A stretch of 64,000 nt of DNA from Laguncularia racemosa (lineage: Eukaryota > Streptophyta > Magnoliopsida > Myrtales > Combretaceae): assembly GCA_037954665.1 (NCBI GenBank), contig JBBMOL010000023.1:1364001-1428000 (forward strand), written 5' to 3'. This document shows, piece after piece, positions 9,908-23,500 of this stretch. A model generated the notes under the pieces. The model saw only the letters and a program-made list of their open reading frames with translations, made no database searches and was not told the origin of the DNA. The translations under genes were made by a program, and so were the position numbers. How positions within the stretch are numbered: the first letter of the stretch is position 1; every line of letters begins with the position of its first letter.

Positions 9908-12900
9908 TTAGTATTGAGCTGAATATCCGGATGATGAGCCTGTACTGATAATCCCATGATTGCTTGTTTCTACTAACAAGTCAAATGATGTTAAAGAATA
10001 AGGCAAAACCACAACATCCATGTCCTTCCTTGCATTTTCAAGCGGGCTTTGGACAGGTGACACCTGCATTAAAATAGAAACAAAAATGAGTAAAAGAAAT
10101 GATCCCTTTGAGGTATAAAATTGCTAAGCAGGAAAACGTAGTCAAAGAATTATAGGTTTAGAAATTCCGACATGGTAGGCTGTCCTAAAGGTATCTAGAA
10201 GAAGACTGCAACGAAATGATTCAGAGTTTCATCAATTGAGTGTTAATCTCAATATACTTTTCTCTCAACCTTCTATCTCTTGACATGCTATTGAGCTTAA
10301 ATCAGCAGATGAATCAATGCACCACAAAAGTATCCCGAAGATGAGTATAAACCAATATTTTGAAGAACCTTCTTGCAGCCAAAAGTTCTCCCATCTCTGC
10401 CCTAGCCTAGGTCATGAAGATGGCACTGGGTTATTACAAGGTACCAGATTTGACCAAACTTGAGAAGCCCTATTAAGACATTTCTTACATGGGGAGTGGA
10501 CAAGGTTTTGGAATTGAATTCAGAATCCAATAAGATATGGGCAAGGTTTGAGTAGGAGATAGCAGTGACTAGGGCTTTATATTTGGGTAATTGATCAATC
10601 TATACCTAATTATCTTGATTTTTATTTCAAAGGGAAATTGGTTAGGAAGTAAATCTGAAATCCAAGAATATTCAAGCAGGGTGCAGGGTGGAAAGGGTAG
10701 CCAATCTACGATCCATCTTCATTTCATCTCTATGAGAAGAGCTCAGATATCAAGCGAGGAGTGTACTTGAGGATGCCTTAACGATAGGGCAAGTCAGGAA
10801 CTGCTTCAAATTCTAATTCACGTTTGCTATGTTATCCCAGCCTCTCGTGGAGTGTACCGTAACTAGTTTGCGATGCATCACCTAACTGCCTTGAGTGACT
10901 TTGAAAAGGCTGAACTAACTGAAATCCTAAATTTCTTGTCTGCAAATTTCAAACCTCCATATGAAGCAGGTCTAAAAGGCAGATAAATTGAAAAGTCAAA
11001 TTACCTTCATTGGCTCCTTAAAGGAATTCTCATCCATGAAATTTTTAGATGTCAGTACGGTCTTTGATGACCCAGATGGCTGTATTGGATCCTGCTCTAA
11101 TTCACTGAGAGATATCCTTAAATTCACTGTGGCGTTTCCGAAATTCACAACCTACAGAATTCCATCAAGAGAAACTTAAAAAATTAAGATAAGCAGCCAG
11201 ATGAAAGTAGAGACTACATCAGGGCATTGACTCTGGAAATTAATTATAGTGGAGGCATGCTAGTGAAATGGTTGCTAAAGATAAATCATTGTCAACATCA
11301 ACTAACGTATTACAAATTACAAAGTAGAAAAAAGAAAGACTAGAGTTTCAATCTAATACTACCTTATACCTGATTTGGTGTGCTTGTTGGGTCTTTGGTA
11401 ACCAAGAACTTTTCTGACAAAATTCATGGTGCAAGCGGCATAGAACAACAAGAGTTTTTTCTAGGAATTTTGGAGGTAGTCTTCTGTAAGTCAGCCAAAG
11501 CAAATTATCTGGTTGTTTACTCGTGAGGACCAAAGAATAATTACCCTCATCAGTATTTGCCTGTCTAGACTCATGATCACTAAGCATATATATGCAATAG
11601 CAAATTAGCTAAATCGTTTTAAGAATTTGAGGTGGCTAGCACACACCTACTATGATAACGTACTACTATACACAAGAACCAGGATTATGTACTTCGTAGA
11701 AAGCAGGATGAGTTGTTAAATATAGCAGTTTCAGCTCCAAATAGATTATAGGTTGCTTCTTAGAATCAATTTGCTGTTTCTCAACACAGCATGTTAGTGG
11801 AACTCGATGTCCAACAAATTAAGTACTGCTGATGGAAACTGAATTCCTTTCCAAATTATGTGTAATTGAAACTTCGAGGTAATTCCAACTTGTTTATGCT
11901 GGAAGCAGCATCCTCCAGGAGATAAATATGTTGCCTAAACCAGTATCTACTTCCCTCTAAAGATAATAGAGATTAAGGTTGATGCCATAGTACTAAGGGA
12001 AATGATACAATGATGCATGAAAACGTTATTTTTAATGGTTGAATTGTAAAAAATTCCTGCATGCATGAGTACCAAAATACTGAAGCAAAGCTTCTGCCTC
12101 AAAAAATAAATAAATAAATAAACACTCAAAGTAAGCAGGAAGAGGTATCCACACCTTTACTTTTATGTAAGTCTTAACATCATCAGGATTCTGCCATGAA
12201 ATGGCGGAGGCAACAAGGGATGAATAGGAATTTGCTTGGAGTTTTGTGTCAAGGTAAGTTGCTCCACTTGATTCAGTGAAGAAACGTTGCATCCAGTAGC
12301 TAGGAGTACCATATTGCTGCCATGAGTTGAATACTATTGCATCCGGTGAATGCCTTAACAAAATGCACTATCGTCACTAAAACTATAACTGTCCTTTGTT
12401 TGCTAAAGAGTTATATATAACTTGACATTCTTGATAAAGAATGAAAATAGGTACCTCCTGTCATTCACATTCACAAATAGTGGTGCATAGCTTGCCATTT
12501 CAACAGCATCACTTGAGTTGGGAGAAAAATGAAGCCCAAGTCAGCAGAATTCTAAAGTAACATATGTTAAACATATAGAAATTGGACAGTGGATGGGAAC
12601 AATAATGCTGCCTAAGATCTCTGAACATAGCATGATTGATTTTCGCACATTGATTAGAAGAATTTGATCACCATACACCATATAGTACTATAAACAACAG
12701 TGACAAAATATGTAGTATCTGTTTATTCTTTGATTTCTTACTTTGAGGACAATTAGCAAGATTGAGCTGAAGAAGCCGAAATATGAGTGCCATGAACTTC
12801 AGCTTTATCAAAACAGTGCTAAAAGTATCATCCTAAAATTATTGTCTTATCTCAAGTTGAGAACAGGATGAGATAGTGTTTGCATATATCCAAGTATGCG

Positions 12901-15900
12901 AGACTTTTGACCAATTTCGTCCATATGACCGAGCAAACAGCAAAAAGAATCGATTCAAATGTTATGTGTAGATATGCAAGTGCAGTGAGCTAACAATGCA
13001 GTATATGGAAGGCACAGTCACTTTAAAAGTAGATGGAATATGTGGAAAACGCGAGTATGCATCTTCTTTATTAACCAAATAAATCTTTGCAGATTGTAAG
13101 ATACTGTTCGTTTCTTTCCATGAAAATTAGCAGAAAACCTGTTCTTTTCTAGTCCTATTAGGAATGCTGCTTCAGCAAGGGCTGCTAGAAGATTTCCTGT
13201 GCCAGCATCTTTTCCACTAACCTCATATTCGCTCACAAAAGCCTGAAAAAATTGAGAATAGTTGTTTATGCACACCAAAACAGAGAGCAATTCTGACCAA
13301 GTGCAGTTATGTACCTTTGGACCGCTCCGTGATGTCCGATCAAATGTATGCACCATAGAGAACATGTTTTTGGCAGATGTGTAAACCTGGAGAGAAACGT
13401 TAAAGAGAATTGTGTTGACTTAATGGAATGCAGCTACACAACAATAACGATTTTCATTTTGAGAGCTTTACATGGTAATCATACAAATCTGCAGGGTGAT
13501 CCAACTGACGAGAAGACCCATCGCAGTTTGTAATAATTTTGATGTCTGGATAGGCACTTTTAATGGCATTGTAGAACTTGAGGTAATTTCCTGTCAAATG
13601 TTAAAAATAAAAGAAAAAACTAAACAAAAAAAGAAAAGAACATCTGAAGTAAATCTATGGGTTATCTTTAGACTGCAGATACTTTGACATTACATTCCCC
13701 CTTGAATTCAATGTCTTGCTTGCATGAAGCCTAATACAGCATGACATCAATGCAACACTTGAGGTTGCAATCAAGCACTTCCCCACCAAAAACATTGTAA
13801 TTCCACTTGTATGCTCATTTAATCTTCTCATGATTCTTCATAGCTTATAAACTTTGTAAGTAGTTGCTATTGAGATTTTGCTCAAACCAATATAGTATGA
13901 TAATGATAATGGTACATACATGGAAAAACATTTCGGCATCAAAGCAAAGATGATATTGCAATAATGTAAATGCAAACGGGAGTTCGTCTCATAGCCTTGT
14001 ATAATCTAAATTGGACTGTAGTGTTAACTATTGGGATTATTTAATGGCTATCGCCCGCCTGAAGTTGGATTGACTGATCCACCAACAGCATGTGAATTTT
14101 TTGGGGAGGGGTTTTTACAGGATTGTGCAGTCATAATGAAATTTATCATAAAGAAAAGGCTTTTTCTGCTCTGTGATTGTTAATATAAAAAATCAATGGA
14201 AGAGGCATTCTCAAGGAGCAGCAAACTGTCAAGAAAAACATGCATGACTAATGTGTGATGCATGTTTGACAACATATATTCATTTTGATGATACGCAGAC
14301 ATGTATAATGTGCTAACCTCGGTAATTCTTTTTTCCACAATCTTGGTTTCCCATCGCTACATATCTCAAGTCGAATGGTTCAGGGTGCCCCATTTGAGCT
14401 CGAACAGAACCCCACACAGAATCAGATTCCCCTCTAGCAAATTCAATACTATCAAGCGCTTCCTGAAATGGCATGAATATCACTAGAGAACATTTTAAGC
14501 AGTATAGACTGGCTTCACCAATTTATTGACCACCCATTGTCTCACTAATGCTTGAATCAACAAACTTCTTCAAAAAGGGATCAGGATATATTGTGTGCAA
14601 TAAACTGCAAGATACTGCTTCCATGCGCTTTTACCCTATCATATACTACTTGCAAAGTCACACCCAAATCAGGCATACCATCCTCTTTATCCTACGGCAA
14701 ATAGTTCAATTTCCAACAAAATAAAGCTGAGAAGGAATTATATTTATAGCTATTTACAGAGTTTTTGGTTTATTTATTTCAGTGGATATATTTGGTTGCA
14801 GAACAGGCATAAGCTAAAGAAGATACCTGCTTTGGAGTGAACAACAGTTTTATGGTACCATTCTGCTTTGGTTATGCTAATTCAAACAAAAACTGAAAAA
14901 TCAAGTAGCTAATTTTCAATTTTATGTTCAGACTGATGCTTGTGAGTTTGTATTATTTCGTGTAAGAGATGAAAGATTTTTTACATACTCGTACAAAAGG
15001 GGGGATGGTGGAAGAATCAACTTGATCGTTAAGGCTGATTCCTGGAAGCACAATGCACACATATCAATTAATTAGCAAGAATGTCAAAGAAATACAGACA
15101 ACTATCCATAAGCGACATTAATGGTGTACCGTTATTGAATACCCATACTGGCAATGCTCCAATGTCCTCTGCTAGCTACAAAAATGAATAGACAAAAGAA
15201 AAATTATTCTAGCAGCCTTAATTAAATTAACTTCTCTTGAAAAAGCTCACACATGCACAAAGCAAAATATTACTGACTTGTAGAAACTCAAAATAACCAA
15301 GTCCATCATCAGTCCAGTACTTCCACACATCATTAAAATGCCCAGGTCTCTCTTCCCATGGTCCAATGGTAGCTTTCCATCGATATGCATTTCTCAACCA
15401 TCCACCTTCAACAAAGGATCCACCTATTTGGAATGTGAAGAAAAACATGGAGAATTGTAGATTAGGATTTCTAGTTAATTTATCATACTTGAGTCTATCC
15501 TGACTGCTTGTAGTTGAGAATGAGAGGTAACTTATTGATACTAAAACAGAAAACAACATATTGCAATAGCTCGTGTAGCAGTTTGTGCCAAATGAAAGTG
15601 TAATCAAATTTTAACCACAGCAGTCTTAAAGCCTGAGGAATGCATTTAGATTTACATCCAGTTCACATTTGAAATCATATGTACCTGGGAACCTCATAAA
15701 CCGAGGTTTCAGTTTGGCAAGCATTTGAACTAGCTCCTTCCGGAAACCATGTCCCTGGAGAAACACATATACACAGAACCCTCATCGTCAAAACAAGGCA
15801 CACAACGTATGGAACTTATCATTTAACTTTACAAATATAATTTTTTTTTTTAAATGGAGCTTTTGGAACCATTTTGCATGCTTCAATTGCTTTCACTGTA

Positions 15901-18900
15901 AACCTGACTGAGCCAAGAGGATTGAATTCAGATTGCAGCGGAAGCATGATACTACTTAGTCCAGATTTGGTCTTGATTTCCATATATTTAAGCCAAAATT
16001 GATCTAAGCTTGGCAAGATGAGCATGTTTTCATGCGTGAAATCTTTGTGAAGAGATTTAGAAGCAATGGCACAATGCCAAATTAAGAAACATCATATTGA
16101 CATGATGCAGGCTAACAAGCATTTCAAACTACTTGATTTCAGGGTAAATAATAAAAAATTACATGGTTAAATTCCATTAATTGCCTTGCATTTATAGCTC
16201 TTTAGTTTCACCTTTCATACTGTAGCAGTTCTTCATACTCAGAAAAACACTTATTTTCTGTTTGATTTCTGCCCAGAGGATAATCAATAGGTAGTAACTG
16301 AATTAGCTAAGATGTTGTTTCGGTTGTTACTCTCCACCTAGTTAAATTTGGAGACACACGTAGCGATATTAGTTGCTTTCAATGCTTATTAATAATAGAA
16401 TGAGTTTTGTAGGATTGATATTTCCATGTTTTTGCCTATCCTTGTTCTTATTCAAGATAGATATCTATGAGAAAGAAGCATTTAGGGTAACTAGAGAAAA
16501 AAACGCATACCATGTACATGTCTGAGGGCATGACTGATATTTGATCAAACCATATAATTCCCTTTTTTCTAGTTGTTAATTGTAGTCTTGAGTTATGGTA
16601 TGTTCCTTTAGCCTGCAAAAGAATCTCCATCTTTGTCCAGTTTGCAACATCATAGGCAGTTGCTCTGCAAAGAAAGTAAGAAAACTTTGAAGTGCGCAAA
16701 AGCCCAGTTAATTATTAGCAAACTTTTTTTAGACAAGATCGTGTAACCTATAAATATACAAAGTCCATAAAACTCACACAATGTTAGCAGTTGCTAGAAC
16801 AGGCGATCCATTTGTGCCAGTCAAAGAAACGGATATCTCAATTGATCCTGATGATTGGACATGAAGGACCACCACGTAGGTCTTGCCTTGCTCAATATTC
16901 TGAGATTAAGCAATAAAGATTAAAGAGAAACCAGTCTGAAATTACGCAATAAAGACTAAAGAGAAACCATTTGCACTCCATTAAAAGACTTAAGAGAGAC
17001 GGAAAAGCTCTTTAGAAAGGAAAAAGCAGACTCGAGAAAGTAAAATGATCTAGAAATAAAAGATCTAGCAGGCTAACTGACTAACAACAATAAGAGGAGC
17101 AGACATCCAAGAATTAGACAAAGGACCGTGGGAAACATCCTAGATCATTATATTTAGTATTCAGCAGAAAAATAAAAAGTGCAGAAAAAAGATAGTCTTA
17201 TGAAAAGTGAACAAAGAGTAGTTGATGAATTGTAATTAATGGGAGGCCAAAGAAAGCAAGCAAATGCATGTGCATAGCCTCTGAGATGTTCTCACCATTC
17301 CCCAGAAGCCTGGATTATAGATACCGACTCCTCCTGCAGGACATTCCTTGACACCTTCACAATCACAAAGTACATTCATTCTAAGTGCAATTTCATTTCT
17401 TTCAAAGCATGATGATCGATCTGTTGATACAACCAGAGAAGATTCATTGCCAATAATAGACCAAGGATCAATGTTTGAGGGAGTGTTAGGGCCTCCAGCT
17501 TCAAAACCTGGAAATAAAACTTCATCAGTACTCCAGTTCTTTAGGGTGATGCTGCATAGATGTATCTTGCTAGCTTTGCATCATTTATCTATATTGCACG
17601 ATGGATGGCTTCTCATTAGACCACGCCTATCATAAAGGAAGCTTCCTTGATCTCTGACTATCTAGATGTCCTAACAGTGGGCAGATATTTGACAAAGAAG
17701 CAAAAGAATATTAATGAAGGATTGCCTTCCTGCAATCTGTCACAGTTTGAGATTGACTAGTTTAGGCGGATGAACTGCATTTAATTGGTAAACTAGTAAC
17801 CAAGTTATTCTCCCATATGGGAACAAGCTAATAAACAATGCAAGACTTGGAGTCATCTGAAAAGTAGGTTATCTGAGAAATAATACATTTCTAAGTCTCT
17901 GCCCTCCTGAACAGCCAAGAAATTGAAAAGGGATCTTGCATCAAGAAAATGAATTAACACGTGTACAGATCTGTTTAACTGAAGCATTACTCATAGAGGG
18001 TAATAACTATCCATCCATTCGTTAAGTCAATAGGTAGGTGGTCTTCTTATCCAATGAACATTCAGCTTGGCTTAAGTTATGAAATGTTGTGATGAGACAT
18101 GAACATGCGTCAGTCTTTTCGTTGATCTATTGGAAGTGAAGATTCATATCCATGTCGAGTTAAATGGCCACAGTTTGAAGATGAGATCAAAAAACAACTC
18201 TTCAGCTTTAAAAGAGTCGGAGTGGGAGCAAAGCATGTGAAACATTTTAGATAAAACGCAGAATATGCCTGCAAGTTTGAGTCCTAGTGGGGCTGTAACT
18301 CTTTAAAACATGACTGGCGGTTTTTCCACGAAAGTAGAAAACATCTGTAGGTTCCAGAAGATATGCCAGCTGGAAATAGATGCTTTTCTGGCGCGGTTTC
18401 TAGACTACAACTTTCATTCTTGTAATTTTCAAATCCAAAATTCCTTAACTGGGTACACATATTTCTAGATATGGGTACCTCGTATTTGGTAATCTTTAGT
18501 GCATGTTTTGGAGGTAATATGGAAAAAACTTGATGCTTTTAATTGTAAATGAACCAATTTTTGGGTTTAAAAGTGGGATAATCCAATGTATGTGTTCTTA
18601 TTGCATTCTTTGTTTATCTCAGCTTGTGTGGATAAGTAAGTATTCTCTTCTGTTACATATCATAAGTTGGATCACATTTGCTACATCTTAAATTACCCTT
18701 GCTTTACAATACATTCTTTATAAAATAAATCGCAGTCTGGAATAAAATAAAATTAGAACAATTTAAATGAATCGTTCTCTCGATGGATAATATCTAGGGA
18801 CACCAGGGACGACCTCTATTACTCACAAGCTCTGCCCACAAACCACCAGCCCCAGCATGGTTGATCTCCTGCATAAGAATCGTTGGTAGAGCTACTCATT

Positions 18901-19218
18901 TTACACAGCCAGACAAAAAACCGACTTTGAAATTTTATGCAGGCTGAGTCTATGGACCCAACACAATCGAAATACTGAGACTAGATGACATAATCTTTAC
19001 ATAAGACAAACCTCAAAGTCTATGCCAAACAATGTTTCAGGTATCTGCTGGCCACTAGCTTCAGAAACATTGACAAGCAGCTGTGCTGATTCATTTTTAT
19101 TAATTTCAATAGTTGAGCATTTCCATATCAAGCAAACCAAGATGAAGAGCCCAAGCATAGTGTTGCAGCAAGGAACCGTGCGCAAGACCATTTGTTCTCT
19201 TGCCACCTCCAATCTCAT
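9908..19218 (-). CDS. GH51 alpha-L-arabinofuranosidase, acid/base Glu replaced by Gln
   Basis: Seventeen coding exons (minus strand): 19218-19012, 18868-18814, 17507-17296, 16899-16778, 16664-16511, 15754-15685, 15423-15278, 15175-15130, 15041-14989, 14462-14318, 13590-13472, 13386-13315, 13242-13139, 12511-12455, 12353-12155, 11151-11005, 10063-9908. All phases fit, giving 687 residues; Arabidopsis ASD1 is about 680. An N-terminal hydrophobic segment (TMLGLFILVCLIW) marks a secreted cell-wall enzyme that removes arabinofuranosyl residues from arabinan, arabinoxylan and AGPs. Family landmarks include FEEINHAGAGGLWAELVSNRG, PWEERPGHF and WKYWTDDGLG. The nucleophile Glu is present (FVSEYEVSGKD, Glu472), but the acid/base position reads GNQDCGK (Gln395; codon 14343-14345) where Arabidopsis ASD1 has GNEDCGK. 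A RRHSPDAIV segment replaces the usual RRWNPDAIV. Exon 2 has a weak donor (GTCGTC). Start could also be Met10 (19191). Confidence 0.9.
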
Positions 19219-20500
19219 TCGACCTGAAAGAGAAACAAGAATAGAAACTAAGCCTGCTTAAGATCCACCTTGAGGGACAGATTATAAAAATACTTTTCAT
19301 GGTCCTGCCCCTTCTATATGCGGTTTGCCTCGCTTAGGTAAAATCCTAAGTCCACCACCGATTCAAATACTAAACCACCTCAATAAGAGAACCCTACAGG
19401 CTGAAGCTGAGAAGCGTGTATTCTTTGTCCAAGAAAATTCTGTCTTCCCATCATTTACTATCGAGAAAAGAAAACTTTATCTATCATTGTGTTCTTATTT
19501 CGCTAAGTAGCGGTAGAAATTCTTACTTTGCCTTTACATGTAAACTGTAAACATGATTAATCAAGTGGGCAGAGACTATATTTCTGCAACACGCCCTAAC
19601 AAAATCAATTTCTCTTGATGAACCACGAAAATGCAAAATCAAAAACCAAAACGAGAACAAAATGATGCTTCTTCAGAATGAAGCTCATTTCAGTGTCGAA
19701 ACAGCCTGTTTTTGACTCTATAGAGGTGCTCATCCTACATTGGGAAATTCTTAAAATAACAGAAACTGATCGTCCAGACTCCATTATCATCATTTAAGGA
19801 CTCAAAGCGCTTAAGCGTCACTACCATGAAATAGTGAGATTCAACAATCCAAATATAATAAGCATCCATGATATAATAAAGATAACCAATGATCATCATC
19901 ATGATAGTGTGCAGTTTACGTATAATAATAATTCAAACAATTCATAACCCTTACCTCTAGAATGTTAGCACCAGGACTAGGACTCTGACCTTTAAGGTAC
20001 CATACGAAGCAACGGCAACATATTACAAACGCATTAAAAGAGTCTAGGAAAGTCACTATGTTTGTAGGTGTTATAATTAATGCATGGTGTGTAGTGACAG
20101 GGAGTTAGGACAAATACCTGAGGAAAATATTAATCGGTACCTTGTTATACTTTTTCAAAAGGTGAACCATTAATATAAAAAAAAATGTAAAAAACAATAT
20201 CTGTCCACGACACGTCTACGGTCCAATCATTCATATGGGGTTGTGTTACAACACTATTGTCTTTTCTTACCTTTGCTTGAACGTAATAATTAACTCTACA
20301 ATTCAGGAAGTGGAGTACAAGGAATAATATATATGGGGTCGACCATTTCTTTGGTGCCAGATAAAACAAACGTTGTGTTTGGCTTATGAAGTCAAGCCAC
20401 TTGGCGGTGCATGACAACATTTAAAAAAACAATTTAATTTGATGATCCAATCCAATAATCATGGGACATTGTTAATGTCAAGAATGGATAAAGATTAATA
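19219..20500 (-). promoter_or_regulatory. upstream region of the arabinofuranosidase gene
   Basis: Read on the minus strand, a good acceptor (CTTTCAG) ends at 19224, five bases before the first ATG. This suggests an intron in the 5' UTR, with a first non-coding exon somewhere upstream; its donor was not located. No other gene is supported in this stretch. Confidence 0.4.
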
Positions 20501-23500
20501 ATGCGACATTCTCAATGCTTAAAGGTACATAATACAATAATGCTACGAATAGATTTGACGCGATATACCGCTTTGAAGGCAAGAGAGTCCAGTGTGTGGA
20601 TAAGGATAAAGGAATTTCTTTGAAGGCTCTATATGGTTCTGTACTCATTCAAATAAGTCATCCCGATAAGGATCTTCATAGCGCTATTCAAATCTATATT
20701 CTACGTTCTTTTTCCATTAAAAATACAATACAAATCTTATATCTTCTCTTTTCTTAGCCACAAAATAATTTATAGAAAAATAATATTGTAATTCACCCTT
20801 TATGATAACTTCACCTCAACCGTACTTCTTCGATAATTACCTCTTTATATGATGATGATAAGCGGGTGATATGTAATTGGATTAACAAAGGATGGAACCT
20901 AATTTTTCCAGCATGTTACAAGAATATTTGAAGTGAAAAATTGGTTGAATTTAAAGTTGTATGATAATTTAAAGTTTATATGAAGTTTAGTAAACTATGG
21001 AATGACTTTAAGATGGGAATTGGAGCTTTTGATTTTAGAATGTATAAGTACCATCACTTGTTATGTGATCATGTTCAAATCTGAAAATTTCTTATTTATT
21101 ATGATTAATTTGAGTGATAACATGTTTAATGGATGAATGGAAATTGTTTGGAAGTGGAATAAAGCTTAATATATCGAGTTGTAGTTGAATTAGATTAAAT
21201 ATACATGATTTGTGTAAGACTGGATGTTCTGAGGTATTTGGGGCGTTCTAGAATTTTATTGGGATTGGATCCTAAGTTTAAATGATGTTTTGAATACTAG
21301 GAGTAAGTAAGATTAAATGAGCTTTGGTTTGAATTAATTTAAACCTAAAATGAGTGAGATATGCACCTTTAAAGTATAAATTCCTAACTTTACTTAATCT
21401 GAAAATTTTAGAGGCCTAAAATAAATAAAATAGGGTCTTTATTAATAAAATAAATAAAGAAAATAATTAGGAATAATAAGGCTTAAAATGAATAAATTAT
21501 TGCCCTTTAAAATTATGGACTTCTAAAATGACAAATTTAAAAATTGAAATTAGATATACTAAATAATTTAGACCAAGGCCATCTCGTTCATATAAGCTCA
21601 TGGACCAACCTTATGCCCTTCTCCATAGGTAGTCCACATGATAATACATAATTTAATTAATTAGACCTAAATAACTTAAGAATCCAATTTGTACCAACTT
21701 AGAAATTAACTTAGTGAATGAATCTTAGTTGGGTTTAAATGAACCTAAAAGAACCCCATGGGCTCAAAAGTCGATTTAATTTGGGCCAATTTCATCTTTA
21801 TGGTCCATACCCTCTAGAATCTTAACAAATCAAAAATAACCTAAATGAAACCCTATACCCAATAAGGCTCAAAATCAATCAAAGATCTAATTGGAGTTAA
21901 AATTTGGTGTAGCAAACAAATTAGGCCCAAGACATAATAAATAGGACCAAATAGACAAAATGGGCTTAGATTAATTATAATATCACATAATAGATTAAAA
22001 TAACCTAATAAATCTAAAATAAATAAATGGGTAATGATTGAACCTAAACAATATAATTGGACTTAAATAAACTTAAATAGGCCTAGAAACCTAAATTAGG
22101 GCACAATTAACCTAAATAAGCAAATTAAATGGATTAAGTTCCAATTAGATAAATCATTTCAAATAATAGGATTAATCAAATTAATTAGAATTAGTGGACT
22201 CAATTCTAAAAATAAATGAGTCTACTTTTCTTTGGGGATCTAAGTACTCTAATTGGGCCTTAGTCACATATAGATTTAAAATTAAAACAATGTAACAAAC
22301 CTAAGTGAATAAACATTAAATAATCCAAGCCAAATTAGCTAAAAGGCTAATTTAGCCTTTGTAAACCCTAATGGTCCTATAACTAGTATGAGTCTTAATT
22401 AATATAAACCTAACCCTAAAATAGTATCTAAATAATTAGAATAATTATTTAACTTAAAATTTTTTCTTTTTATGCATAAAATCGATTCAACCACTCAATG
22501 GAAAATTGGACTTCAACTCGAAAACCTTTGACCTTTTTAGGTATGCAATAACATGCATGTTGCATGCTAAATTAGAAACTTAAATTGAACTAAAATCAAA
22601 CTTAGTTAAGTTTTTAGGTATTACTTGTGTATGGTTGACTCAAGCTAAAAAGCAATGCCCTGGGTTTGAACTAAAGCTATTGTTTTAGTTCAATAATCCA
22701 TGTAGTTTAGGTGCTTAAGCCATTAAAGAATGACTTGATGGGTAACTGATAAGTGAAATCATGTTGAATAACCGGCACTATAAGTAGAGACAAAGTATAT
22801 TAGAAGTCGTCCAAGAATTATAGATCCCAATGAGTGATACAATATAGCTAGATTGCAATCAATGAAAACCGCATAACAATAAGGTTACTTAGACTAAACT
22901 ACTAGGGTTTTGGTTTTGCAATATGGAGTCTGCTACTCCTGTCAACCTCTACTTGCTACTATGATGGAATTAGACCTCAAGACCCTCATCATGTTGTTAG
23001 CTCATTTTTCTTTTTCATGTGAGAATTACTTAATGGATTCACTTTACGATTCGTTAGGTTTTGACTCCAAGGACAAATACAATGATGAGTGTGAGGACAT
23101 AGGTTACAAGGATTACAATTGACTTCTTGTTTTTGACACAAAAAAACTTATTATAAAAGCATTCTATGGCTTCATGACTTATTTACCCTTTATCTATATT
23201 TTGTGGGCTCTTTAGTCTCTAAAACTTAATTATCTATCTCATACTATTCACTGTATTTTTCAAACTTGACGAACCTTCCAAATGTTTTTCAAAATTAAAA
23301 AAACTGTCAAATATTTTTAAAACTTAATTAATGATTCTAAGATTTTAAAACTGATTTAGAAACCAACTTAATAATCATAATCTTGAATATTGAGTAAGTT
23401 ATGTGGCAAAGTGTTATTGCGTGTTCTCCTGCTAGTTTATGCAAGTGCAGCATGAAGTATAGACTAATGAATCCAAATGAAATATAAAAACCAATGAAGC

